NCBI GenBank assembly: GCA_001275005.1
Contig: JWZX01001794.1
Coordinates: forward strand, 1-11,232
Source of the DNA: Chrysochromulina tobinii
Taxonomy: Eukaryota; Haptophyta; Prymnesiales; Chrysochromulinaceae
Direction of reading: 5' to 3'
Length of the DNA stretch: 11,232 nucleotides
Shown here: one piece after another, positions 1-7,972 of the stretch
How positions within the stretch are numbered: position 1 is the stretch's first letter
Layout of the letters: every line of letters begins with the position of its first letter
Notes under the pieces: generated by a model
Database searches by the model: none
What the model was told of the DNA's origin: nothing
What the model saw: only the letters and a program-made list of their open reading frames with translations
Position numbers and translations under genes: made by a program

Positions 1-1
1 G

Positions 2-404
2 CCTCCCCCGCCGCCACCCACGCCGCCGCCCTCGCCACCGCCATGCCCACCTCCACAAATGCCGCCCCCGCCATTTGCAACCCCATCGCCGGCCGCCACC
101 TCCTTTGCATCCGCCTCTGCCACCTCCACCAAGCCCGCCGCCTTCCATCGCTCCGCCGCCAGGCCCGCCGCCAGCGCCGACTCTAACGACGCCGCCGCCC
201 TCGCCGTCGCCGCCGCCCTCGCCACAGCAACTGCCGCCGCCATCCTCGCCGCCACCTTCGTCTCCCCCGCCTTCACCGCCGTCCTCGCCGCCGCCGCCCT
301 CACCGCCACCATCACCACCGCCGCATCCCCCACCGCCGCCGCCCATGCGCCATGCGGTGTTTCCGACACGGTGCTGCTTCTTTGCGCTCGAGGCTCACAC
401 CTTG
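2..404 (+). CDS. Partial Ser/Pro-rich protein (left-truncated, frame-broken)
   Basis: The first ~350 bases are almost pure CCN/TCN codons and read as PPPSPPP-type sequence on the + strand. The proline-rich reading begins in the frame of position 2. It passes, at about 75-105, into the frame of position 75, where tracts such as PPPSPPPSPP run to about position 340. This implies a one-base indel or a small splice event. The codons then turn ordinary (MRHAVFPTRCCFFALEAHTL), and a consensus splice donor GTGAGT lies at 405-410, exactly after a codon boundary. Without a splice the frame stops at 507-509. Ser/Pro-rich tracts of this kind occur in extensin/pherophorin-like wall glycoproteins and in linkers of many algal proteins. 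No globular domain is visible, so the function is unknown. The tract could also be noncoding low-complexity DNA, since the complementary strand would read as glycine-rich. Confidence 0.33.
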
Positions 405-863
405 GTGAGTGCTGGTCTGCTGTTCGTGGCGATGCCTTCAGCCGAGCGTCATGGCGAGCACGTGGAAGCACGTGCACCCCCCTGCAGTGTGCGCCGCGGA
501 CACGGGTGACGTCAAACGGTAACGGAAGCATGGCGTGAAAACAGTGCGAAGTATCAGTGGTGTGTGTGCACAGTCACAGTGTCATCACACAGTGCGAAGC
601 CCTCTAGCTCTACCCTGCATGCAAGGCACGACCTTTTCAACTGTGAGTTGGTGCCTTCTCGGATCCGGCTCACAGCCGTTTCACACAGATCTGCCGGCAA
701 GCGATGTGTTTGGACTGTGCCTCTGTGGTCCGGTCAATCGAAAGTTCCTAGACTAGACTCCACCAGGGTCGACACATCATTCGATTTACATCTCAATCAT
801 TCATTACAGGACTCAATGCTTCATCTTTTCAGGTCGGGGTAACCGTCGCCCTCTTCTCCGTGC
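405..863 (+). other. Noncoding leader region with candidate splice signals
   Basis: I see no convincing gene here; the base composition is visibly less GC-rich than the flanks. A donor-like GTGAGT lies at 405-410. Two pyrimidine-led acceptors lie near the right end: CATTACAG ending at 809, and CATCTTTTCAG ending at 832. Neither acceptor joins the proline-rich frame to the downstream large ORF, because an in-frame TAA sits at 840-842 just before its ATG at 864. The stretch may therefore be a 5' UTR intron of the large gene, a 3' intron of the proline-rich gene, or plain intergenic DNA. An 11-bp direct repeat (ACAGTGCGAAG) occurs at 541-551 and 589-599. A perfect CRE-like palindrome TGACGTCA is at 507-514. 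Confidence 0.3.
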
Positions 864-3800
864 ATGCAAACACGATCATTTCCTCGCGAGTTGGAGCTCA
901 CCCGTGGTCAACGGCGCATGGAACCTATCGACAATGCGTTCCAATCCATCGGGGGCGAGAGCTACTCCTGCCCCACATGCGGCGTATCATTCCTTGACCT
1001 GAGCTCGCTGCAAAATCATAGCAAGCGCTGCATCAATTTTGAAGCTCATCTGGCACCTGCGGCGGCGCTCACGGGCTTGGAGCCGAGGGCTTTAACCCAT
1101 CACCCCTCACCCGCGCCTGCGCCCGCCGCGCCCGCCGCGCCCGCGCTGGGTCTGGCGCAGCAGAGTCGTTCGTCTGCTGTGGAGCAGGCTGCACACCACG
1201 ATTTCGACGAGCATGAACACGAAGCGGATGACGTCGTGGGCATACAAGTCACGTTGCCCGAGCTGCCCGTGCTGCCCGAGTTGCCCGAGCCCGAGTTGCC
1301 CATCCCATCTCCGCGCCGACCCCACATCGCAGCAGCAGCAGCTGCGGCGGCGGCGGCGACGGCAGCGGCAGCCATGCAGCAGCAAAGGCACATAGCCTAC
1401 TACCATAGGATGGCGCTGCTCCGGCGTCAAGAGAAGAAGCTGCACCCACTTCACATCTTTGGTGGCTTCATCAACTTTGAGCAGCTGCGGGCGTCGGTGA
1501 GAAAGTCGCACAGTGAATTTGACCGCGACACACGCAGCCTGGCCGCCAACTACGTGCCCAAGCCTGGCCGCGGCAACCTCACCGTGCTCACGCGGAAAAT
1601 TGCGGACAAAATCCTGCGCAACTACGCGCATGCGCTGGGCTTGGAGCTCAACTCCCAGCCTGTTGAGTTCTACGATGCTGCGGGCCACAAGCGCTCTTTG
1701 CCGGGATTCTTTGTCGACTGGCGCAGCGTCGTGAGATACTGTGCCGCAAATCCCTTCTACATCGGCGAGCAGCTTGTCGCGGGCTCCCCGTTGCTCCAGA
1801 GCGCCGCGCCCACCGAGCGCTGCCGAGCAGATGGCGACCGCATCTTCAACCATGCGAGCAACTCGACAGCGTATGAAACTGCAGTGCAAGAAGAGCGAAC
1901 GAGACGCGTGGAGCTGCGCATGCCTTGGGCGGTCTACGCGTTCATCATCTTCCAAGACGCCGAGGCGGAGCGCGACGGCACCAGCTACATGATGTGGCAC
2001 ATGGTGCCGGCGCACCTGCCCATCGAGGAGCAGTCCAAGCCACGCGCATGGCTGACGGTCGGCATTGCCGCCAAGCTCACGTTCGACACACCAGCGATCG
2101 CCAAGCTGCCCTCGAGCGTTGTGCTGCGCGCCAACTGCGACGAGGCCTATGACGAGGCAGTGCTCTTGAAACTCTTTGCGATCGCCGAGGGCGGCGTCGC
2201 AGTGTCACAGACGTGGGCGCCCGGGCAGGAAGTTGCACAGCAGACAATCGTGTACCCGGCGGTGCACGCGCTGCTGCTGGACGATCCGCAGATGCACACC
2301 GTGTTGCAGACCACCAGCTGCTGCTGGTGCATGCAGCCGAACAGTCGGCGGGCGTGCTTCAGCGGGAAGGTGGCCGAGCGCGAAGCGGGCCAGATGCTAG
2401 CCGCGGTGCAGCAGGCCAGCGAGGCCGTGCAACAGGCCGAGGGTCCTCGCAATCTGGAGCTGCGCGTCGCGAAAGCGCGTTTCCAATATTTGGGATTGAG
2501 GTGGCCTCCGAGGCTGCCCGTCACGTTCCAGTCGAAAACACGCCTGCACCCCTACAAGGTGGCCGCGTTCGCGAGCCTCCACAACTTGGGGCTGTGTGTG
2601 CTGCCCAACCTGATGGAGCTTACTCTGAGGCTACTGTACGACGAGCTCGGCTCACAGGAGTTTGAGACGTGGCTGAAACTCGTCGTCGACTATGGGCGCA
2701 CGCACGTTGCATCGTTCCACTCCATCAAGGGTCGGAGCCGCTCACGTGGGCTCGGGGGGATCATTCGCAAGAAGCCCGGCCCGCCCTCGCTGAGATCGAA
2801 GTCCAAGTACGACCTCGCGCAGGCCTTCCGCTTTTTCCTCGTGCTCGTCCACGAGCCGCTGCTCACGGTTGCGCGCCGCGCCGCCAACGAGGAGGATGAG
2901 GAGGAGGAGGAGGAGGAGGGTGAGGAAGTGGGCGCCCCATGCGAGCGTGAAGCCGCTTCACCTGAGGAGCGCGCCAACCGCGCGCGCTGTGCGATCGCCG
3001 CCCTCGAGGTCGCGGCCAAGTTTTCTGACACGGCCAAGAAGCCACAGCTCTCGGAGGCAGCCACGAAGGACGGCCTGCATGCGCCAGCCATCTCGCTCAT
3101 GGCGCTCGCTAGGACCGCATTTGAGGGGCGCAAGAACTTCCACCTCTCTCCCAATTGGGAGAAGCTCCGTCACGCGGCCGAGCAGTACCGGCATCTCGGT
3201 CCATTTGTGGGCGGCACCAACGACGAGCACGCCGAGCACTGCCAGAAATTGGTACACGTCGCGTACCAGAACTTCTCGGGCAAGAACCAGCTCGCCGTCG
3301 GCAACGTTGCCGACTACCTCGGCCGCTATGCGGCCATGGCCCATGCCGAGCGATGGCTCCAGGTCAGCAACGCGGACCTAGTGACGTCGGCACAGCTGGG
3401 CCTAACGGTCAATGTGGCGTACCTGCTCAAAACAGGCGTCGCCGACGCCTTCAGAGTAGATGATGCCACCGGCCGCTGCCCGGGTGCCGACGCCCTGTCG
3501 GCGGCGTGCGTGCGAGGCGACGTTGCGACCGTGCAAGAGCTGCTCAGCGTAAGAGTGGACCCAAACGGCTGCGGCGCCGACGGCCGTGCTCATCTGATAG
3601 CGGCGGCGGCTGGGGATGCGCACAAGTGCGGCGGCGACGCGTCAGCAACGGTCCAACTGCTACTTCAGCAAGGTGCCAGGCCGACGGCCAAGTGGTCGCG
3701 GCTGAGCGCGGCCGAGTGGGCTGCTTGCAGTGGCCATGCGCAGCTTGCACGCACCCTTAATCAGGCTGGAAGCTCGCTTCGACCCGGCGTAAGGCCAACG

Positions 3801-5327
3801 CCGCGTATGGACCCGACGGCCAACCGCCTCAGGCCGCTGCCGGCTGGCCCCGAGCGAACAGGCCGCTGCCTCGACCTGCAATGGCTGGCCTCGAGCGAAC
3901 AGGGGAAGACGATCACCATGGCTTGTCCTCCGCTCAAGGAGCTTGAATACCAGCTCCGAGTATGGTGCAATGAAGGGCGAGAGGATGTGCCGCTTGCCAG
4001 CAGCACGACACTGTTGAAGGGGGTCCTGTCGCTCGCCTTCACGCTGCGCTGCAACAGCGTGCGCGCGTTGATCCCGAGCCCGCGGCTGGACGAGAATGTG
4101 CAGGCCGCCATGCTGCAGTGCATGCGGAAGGCAATGGCCGATGCTCGCACAGCGGAGCCCACAGGATTTGGCGTCGAAGTGGCAATCGAGAAGGGCTCCG
4201 GCGACAGCGCTCTCATGCACCAGGCGGTCACCGTTGGTACCACACTGGTCTCGTCGTCGCTTGCGGCGCTGCTCGCGTCGACACTTGTCCGGGGCGCCTT
4301 CGCGAGCGCGGCCGCCCTAAGCGCCGTGATTTGCAGCCCAGAAGGGCCTCTCAAGAGCTGTTCGATTGCGTCTATCGATCAACCGCCCGTCGCCGTCTAC
4401 GACCACGTGCCCCAACTGCCGGCGAGCAGCCTCGCTAGTATCGACGTGCGCCCGGGCATTCTCTTCATGCAGCATACTGCCGCTGATGACTACGGTGCCG
4501 AAGACGGTGAGATGGGCAGGAGCGGCGCGCGCCTGCTGAAGCTCGAGCGCTCCATACTCGCAGCCTACGACAAGTCGAGCTTGGGTCGTGTGGCGCCGGG
4601 GCGAGCGCATGCCGTCCAGGAGTTTGTGGAAATCAAGCACGAGGATGCACTCTACGACTGCTACATGGCCGAGCTTCTCCTGTGCTTTGAGTTTGCGACG
4701 CCTGCCGGTTCCACCGAGGCTCTCGCGCTCGTCCGCTGGTTGGACGACCCTCCGCAGGAGGAGCTCGGCAAACTCCTCGTCAACGAAGACGAGCCAAACC
4801 CTCGTCCTTCGTGGGAAGAGACGGAGCGGAAGCTGCGGCAGGTGAGAGAACGCAAACAAAAAAGCAGTCAGAAGCGTCACGCCGCGGAGGGAAACGAGGA
4901 CGAGGTCGACGAGATGGATGCTGAGGATGGCGAGGATGACGTGGTGTGCAGCGTGTGCGGCGGGGCTGATGACGCTGGTCGCATGCTCCTATGCGATGGC
5001 TGCGAGCAAATTGGTGCGTGCCACACGTACTGCTGCGAGCCAAAGCTGCTCAAGGTCCCCAAGGGCCAATGGTATTGCGACGATTGTCGAACTCGGCGCC
5101 GCTTTCGAACGAGAGGGCGCACGAGCAAGACGGAGGATGAGGAGGACGAGGAGGACAAGGATGAGGATGAGGAGGAGGACGACAAGGACGAGGGGGCTGA
5201 CGACGAGAGGGCGGCGGCGGAGGCGGAGGCGGAGGGGAGGAGGACAACGACAAGAGTGCCGATGACAGCGTGGAGGAGGAGGGGAGCGAGATGGATGATG
5301 TGGATGTTGCCGAGGGCGCGGGCGTAG
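864..5327 (+). CDS. Transposase-like protein: C2HC finger, DDE-like core, ankyrin-like repeats, PHD finger
   Basis: A 1487-codon uninterrupted frame. Domains seen in order: a C2HC zinc finger (C36-x2-C39, H52-x3-C56); an LPE-rich tract at 131-148; poly-Ala at 155-170; an acidic run at 676-688; about three ankyrin-like repeats at 838-970 (GLTVNVAYLLKTGV, ACVRGDVATVQELLSVRVDP, ATVQLLLQQGARPTAKW); and a canonical C4HC3 PHD finger (C1362, C1365, C1377, C1380, H1387, C1390, C1405, C1408, with W1403 before the last pair) flanked by acidic and basic tracts. Residues 190-830 resemble Plavaka/KDZ/CACTA transposases by pattern. These include a hydrophobic strand before D365, YPAVHALLLDDP before a CCWC motif (D473/D474, C486-C489), LHNLGLC...LMEL at 572-586, and an E-rich helix NDEHAEHCQKLVHVAY at 786-801. 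D365, D473/474 and E788 or E791 are my inferred catalytic set. Met19 (918) is an alternative start; neither start has a strong context. A nuclear role in DNA transposition with histone-tail reading is inferred. The last ~30 codons are out of frame; see the next entries. Confidence 0.75.
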   Translation: MQTRSFPRELELTRGQRRMEPIDNAFQSIGGESYSCPTCGVSFLDLSSLQNHSKRCINFEAHLAPAAALTGLEPRALTHHPSPAPAPAAPAAPALGLAQQSRSSAVEQAAHHDFDEHEHEADDVVGIQVTLPELPVLPELPEPELPIPSPRRPHIAAAAAAAAAATAAAAMQQQRHIAYYHRMALLRRQEKKLHPLHIFGGFINFEQLRASVRKSHSEFDRDTRSLAANYVPKPGRGNLTVLTRKIADKILRNYAHALGLELNSQPVEFYDAAGHKRSLPGFFVDWRSVVRYCAANPFYIGEQLVAGSPLLQSAAPTERCRADGDRIFNHASNSTAYETAVQEERTRRVELRMPWAVYAFIIFQDAEAERDGTSYMMWHMVPAHLPIEEQSKPRAWLTVGIAAKLTFDTPAIAKLPSSVVLRANCDEAYDEAVLLKLFAIAEGGVAVSQTWAPGQEVAQQTIVYPAVHALLLDDPQMHTVLQTTSCCWCMQPNSRRACFSGKVAEREAGQMLAAVQQASEAVQQAEGPRNLELRVAKARFQYLGLRWPPRLPVTFQSKTRLHPYKVAAFASLHNLGLCVLPNLMELTLRLLYDELGSQEFETWLKLVVDYGRTHVASFHSIKGRSRSRGLGGIIRKKPGPPSLRSKSKYDLAQAFRFFLVLVHEPLLTVARRAANEEDEEEEEEEGEEVGAPCEREAASPEERANRARCAIAALEVAAKFSDTAKKPQLSEAATKDGLHAPAISLMALARTAFEGRKNFHLSPNWEKLRHAAEQYRHLGPFVGGTNDEHAEHCQKLVHVAYQNFSGKNQLAVGNVADYLGRYAAMAHAERWLQVSNADLVTSAQLGLTVNVAYLLKTGVADAFRVDDATGRCPGADALSAACVRGDVATVQELLSVRVDPNGCGADGRAHLIAAAAGDAHKCGGDASATVQLLLQQGARPTAKWSRLSAAEWAACSGHAQLARTLNQAGSSLRPGVRPTPRMDPTANRLRPLPAGPERTGRCLDLQWLASSEQGKTITMACPPLKELEYQLRVWCNEGREDVPLASSTTLLKGVLSLAFTLRCNSVRALIPSPRLDENVQAAMLQCMRKAMADARTAEPTGFGVEVAIEKGSGDSALMHQAVTVGTTLVSSSLAALLASTLVRGAFASAAALSAVICSPEGPLKSCSIASIDQPPVAVYDHVPQLPASSLASIDVRPGILFMQHTAADDYGAEDGEMGRSGARLLKLERSILAAYDKSSLGRVAPGRAHAVQEFVEIKHEDALYDCYMAELLLCFEFATPAGSTEALALVRWLDDPPQEELGKLLVNEDEPNPRPSWEETERKLRQVRERKQKSSQKRHAAEGNEDEVDEMDAEDGEDDVVCSVCGGADDAGRMLLCDGCEQIGACHTYCCEPKLLKVPKGQWYCDDCRTRRRFRTRGRTSKTEDEEDEEDKDEDEEEDDKDEGADDERAAAEAEAEGRRTTTRVPMTAWRRRGARWMMWMLPRARA
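5210..5243 (+). other. Frame break in acidic tract (-1 shift or base loss)
   Basis: Upstream, the large ORF reads D/E/A-rich (ADDERAAAEAEAEG). After about 5237 it turns abruptly into RRTTTRVPMTAWRRRGARW and stops at 5327. In the -1 frame the acidic composition resumes at once (EEDNDKSADDSVEEEGSEMDD). The switch falls in GGC/GGA repeats containing a GGGG run at 5234-5237. No GT...AG intron is apparent in this short stretch. A missing G in the assembly, a real inactivating indel, or programmed -1 slippage would each explain it. No classical slippery heptamer is visible at the run. Confidence 0.65.
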
Positions 5328-5767
5328 AGCAGGACGCTAGCGAGGACGAGCGGGCAGCCGGCAACAAAGCACCGCCAAAGAAGCAGCGAATGGGCGTCGG
5401 GGGCGCCAGCGGCGGGGGCAGGGGCAGGGTCGGGGGCGGGGGCGGCCGCCGGCAGCGAGCTGAAAACTTTGGGCGAATCTTTCGTCGCTTCACGTACGCG
5501 GTCCGTACGCAGGACCAAGGCGCAGCAGCCAGGCTCTACAGCAAGCCGTGGTATGGCATCGTGCGCCTAAGCGACATCAGATGCCGAGCGCCGATTGTGC
5601 CCCTGCCCTGTTTGACAGACGAAGATACAGAACGCTGGAAGCGGAGCCTCGAGTCAATCGTGTGGGCAAAGACTGCCTCCAGAGGTACCAAAAAAGTAGA
5701 CCTAATGGCGACGCTCCGCGCTCGTGGCAGCTTCGTGTACAACCACCACTTTCCATCCAGCTTCTAG
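5237..5767 (+). CDS. C-terminal continuation of the transposase-like protein (-1 frame)
   Basis: About 176 codons in the -1 frame relative to the large ORF, ending at TAG 5765-5767. The segment begins acidic, then has a basic PPKKQR motif that could act as a nuclear localisation signal, then a Gly-rich linker. A well-formed globular stretch follows: FGRIFRRFTYAVRTQDQG, LYSKPWYGIVRLSDIRCR, APIVPLPC. The WYGIV...LSDI...APIVP pattern resembles the tail that follows the core in many CACTA/Plavaka-like proteins, where an 'ALVRWY' strand precedes a 'YGVI..I..+A.IVP' strand. The matching upstream half (ELLLCFEF...ALALVRWLDD, residues 1270-1294) lies before the PHD finger. The PHD finger and acidic tracts therefore look like an insertion into that tail domain. 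If joined, the protein would be about 1634 residues. An independent start (GTG at 5270) is unlikely in a eukaryote. Confidence 0.6.
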   Translation, partial: EEDNDKSADDSVEEEGSEMDDVDVAEGAGVEQDASEDERAAGNKAPPKKQRMGVGGASGGGRGRVGGGGGRRQRAENFGRIFRRFTYAVRTQDQGAAARLYSKPWYGIVRLSDIRCRAPIVPLPCLTDEDTERWKRSLESIVWAKTASRGTKKVDLMATLRARGSFVYNHHFPSSF

Positions 5768-5829
5768 AGAGAGATGAGACATTATGTTGAGATCTTCTAG
5801 AGAGAGATGAGACATTAACATGTTGAGAC
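5761..5829 (+). repeat. 33-bp-period direct repeat across the stop codon
   Basis: A 24-bp block starting CTTCTAGAGAGAGATG occurs identically at 5761-5784 and 5794-5817. Each copy is followed by TGTTGAGA, with a 3-bp ACA insertion before it in the second copy. The first copy contains the TAG stop of the gene. It could be a replication-slippage duplication or an imprecise repair scar. Confidence 0.85.
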
Positions 5830-6150
5830 GGTGTCTCGGACGAGAGTGTGTCGACTGACGACTGCGTAGTTCTTGTACCGTTGTTGTACCGGCGCGCGCG
5901 CGCAAACCGCAGTCCGCAGGTAATCCGCAGGCTCGGTCATCAGATGCTGAGAGTACGTACTAAAAATAAAAGTACGAAACATAACTTCATCTGTATCAAC
6001 ACGTCGCACCGCTGCACGAAGACAAAAAATAAGGCCCTCCTTCGAGATATAAAGATATAGCATGTCGTTTCGAGATTCACTTTCACACAGATTCATCGGC
6101 TCCAACGGCTCCTCTCTCGAGGCGCGCTCGGGTCGCCCCTTTGCGGTGCT
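5830..6150 (+). other. Probable 3' UTR / intergenic, AT-rich patch
   Basis: No gene is visible. A locally AT-rich stretch (about 5955-6062) stands out against GC-rich surroundings. It contains AATAAA at 5965-5970, a plausible polyadenylation signal about 200 bases past the stop of the large gene. A 10-bp palindrome AGTACGTACT lies at 5953-5962, and a GATATAAAGATATAG motif ends at about 6060. No terminal inverted repeat that would mark a transposon end could be seen here. Confidence 0.3.
5965..5970 (+). promoter_or_regulatory. Possible polyadenylation signal AATAAA
   Basis: AATAAA occurs within TAAAAATAAAAG in the AT-rich patch downstream of the large + strand gene. Many protists do not use this hexamer, so the call rests only on the match and position. 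Confidence 0.25.
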
Positions 6151-6252
6151 CGGGACGGCGCTCCCCCTCCCTATAATGATCCACACAGAGGGGCGCCGTC
6201 CCGGACAGGAGCGCCGTCCCGGGCAGTGGCGCCGTCCCGGGCAAGGGCGCCG
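6151..6252. repeat. 18-bp tandem repeat plus 12-bp inverted repeat
   Basis: The unit GCGCCGTCCCGGRCAGGR is repeated at 6193-6210, 6211-6228 and 6229-6246, with a partial fourth copy after it. On the - strand one frame reads as a six-residue repeat (LPGTAP-like). CGGGACGGCGCT at 6151-6162 is the exact reverse complement of 6210-6221, so the repeat can fold back on its left neighbour with a 47-base loop. Confidence 0.8.
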
Positions 6253-6590
6253 AGGCAGACGGGCGGCTCGGCGTCGACATGGGACGCGCGAAGGCACCGC
6301 CGCTCCCGCCCAATCTGCCGCCCGCCAGATCACCCCCCTCACCGTCAACGCGGAAAGTGCCCAACTCGGCGCCACCGGCGCCACCACCGCGCGCCGCGTC
6401 GTCGTGGGCGCTCACCAGCCAAGTTTCGAGCAGCCGAAGGAGCGGCACGCGCAGCAGCGTCGTCGTGGGCACGCCGAATGTCCGTGAGCCACGTCAGCAC
6501 GAGATGAACGTCCGCATCCGAGGGCGTTAGAGTGCCAGCGAGCTCCGCCAAAGCGAGCAACATGTTCTTCAACCCAGCGCCAGCGTCCAC

Positions 6591-6706
6591 GCCCCCGCCC
6601 CCGCCCCCGCTGCCACCGCCGCCGCCGCCGTCGCCGCTGCCGCCCCCGCTGCCGCCCCCGCTGCCGCTGCCGCTACCGCTGCGTGTACTCCCGCTGCCGC
6701 TACCGG
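6591..6706. repeat. CCG/CTG-rich hexanucleotide-type low-complexity tract
   Basis: The tract is made of CCCCCG, CTGCCG, CCGCCG and CTACCG units for about 115 bases. On the - strand it reads GSGSGSTRSGSGSGSGGG, a flexible linker inside the minus-strand coding remnant. On the + strand it reads proline/leucine-rich. The reading on the - strand matches the frame of the protein-like segments on both sides. Confidence 0.75.
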
Positions 6707-6792
6707 CCTCAGTATTGATGAGCGCCGTGCTGGGCGCGAGGCTGCGTAGCCCGTGGAGGAGGAATCGGACGGTGACGTGGGCGCGGAGGGTC

Positions 6793-6828
6793 GCGCTCGG
6801 TACGGCGCTCGGCACGGCGCTCGGCACG
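6793..6828. repeat. 12-bp tandem repeat, three copies
   Basis: GCGCTCGGYACG is repeated at 6793-6804, 6805-6816 and 6817-6828. The unit length is a multiple of three. On the - strand it encodes the four-residue repeat AVPSAVPSAVPS inside the minus-strand coding remnant, so the repeat keeps frame. Confidence 0.85.
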
Positions 6829-7972
6829 GCGGCCTTGGTGCCCACGACGGCGAGGTGGGCGCAGATCGCGCCGCGCTCGGTGCGAATCTCGGCGACAATC
6901 TCGGTGCGAATCCGAGCCGCTCCCCGAGCAATCTCAAATGGGCGAGCTGCGCCTCCGGGCACGCGCGCGCCCAGAAGCGCAGATCGCACAGGATGCCGAC
7001 CTCGAGCTGCTCGGTCAGGTTGGCCTCGGCGAGGGGTGGTCTCGCCTCTCGCTCTTGATAGCCCACGCTCAGGTCGAGCACCTCGGACCAAGGCGCCGAG
7101 GCGCCGTGCTGGGCATCGCCCACGCCACTGGCCGCGCCGTGGTGGGCACCGCCCGAAGCAGCGCCGCCGCCCAACACGACGCCGGCGGATCGCTCGCGCA
7201 CGAGCGCGAGGAGCTCGCGCGTCGAGGTCGCTTCTTCGAGCTACGCCGCGAGATTCTCGACCGAGACGGCGCTCAGCTGGTGAGCCGGCACGCGGCGGAA
7301 CAGCCAGCTAAGGAGCGCGGCGCCGTCCTGGGCGGGGCGTGCGTGAATGTTCTCGAAGACGCCGCTGTTGCTGACGGTGAGAGGAGAAGGATGGCGGCGG
7401 CGGCGGTATGGCGAGTGATGCTGCATCTGCGCGCGTTGGTTTGGCACCGAGCTCCGTCGACGGCGAGTCACTCTGTCGAGGAGCGGAGGAGAGCCAGCGT
7501 GCGGTACGAAGAAGACGGGATGGCGAGAGGATGGCCGCGCGAGCGTTGCTGCAGGCGTCGGGCCCACTGCGATGTGGTGGCTGCGATGGCAGCACCGGCA
7601 GCACCGGAGCTCGTGCTTCGGCCGGTGCTGGAGGTGCATTCAGCGCGTTGGCGCGCGAGGCGCGGCTCATCGGAGACAGGCTCCGCTCCGATGTACTTGG
7701 ACAGGCGCTCGCCTGCGTTGAGCCACGCGATAAAGGGCGCTCCGTTGTCTGCGTTGCGCATTCGGCACACGACGCTGCTGAGCGGAGGCGAAGGTGCCGG
7801 CGACGGAGGTGGTGAGGGCGGCGGCGGAGGCGCGGGCGGCGGCGTCCCGAGGAAATGCAAGCATGGACGTCGGCCGTCGGCGCCTCTCACTAGATCCGGA
7901 TCGAGATACTTATCGAGATCATGTGAACTCGGGATTAAGAGCGAACGGCTAATGGAATCTCATTAACGGAAC

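Larger units (their letters stand above)
6345..7890 (-). pseudogene. Decayed or intron-split gene on the minus strand, unidentified
   Basis: Several stretches on the - strand read like ordinary protein but in different frames. In order of transcription: VVCRMRNADNGAPFIAWLNA and GERLSKYIGAEPVSDEP (about 7780-7650); SGVFENIHARPAQDGAALLS, then WLFRRVPAHQLSAVSVENLAA (about 7370-7240); then, across an in-frame TAG (7241-7243), LEEATSTRELLALVRERSAG continuing through EVLDLSVGYQEREARPPLAE and GILCDLRFWARACPEAQLAH (to about 6935); then in another frame ERGAICAHLAVVGTKAAV, HVTVRFLLHGLRSL, a Gly/Ser linker and SDADVHLVLTWLTDIRRAHD (about 6890-6440); and in a third frame PLLRLLETWLVSAHDDA (about 6450-6395). 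The leucine-rich helices suggest an armadillo/HEAT-like or scaffold protein, but no family is recognised. A donor-like GTGAGC (at 6410-6415 on the + coordinates) allows an intron reading. The TAG and frame changes equally fit decay. Confidence 0.38.

Noticed and set aside
1107-2015. 302-codon minus-strand open frame under the large gene
   Set aside because: The opposite frame carries recognisable zinc-finger and transposase-like sequence; this one has only His/Arg/Cys-rich composition.
4838-4846. Consensus splice donor CAG|GTGAGA inside the large ORF
   Set aside because: Reading continues smoothly through it into the PHD finger. Using it would need an acceptor that removes or shifts well-formed coding sequence, so I treat it as chance.
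679-6092. 12-bp direct repeat TTTCACACAGAT at 679-690 and 6081-6092, considered as a target-site duplication flanking the transposase-like gene
   Set aside because: A few shared 12-mers are expected by chance in 11 kb, there are no terminal inverted repeats inside these points, and known related elements make shorter duplications.
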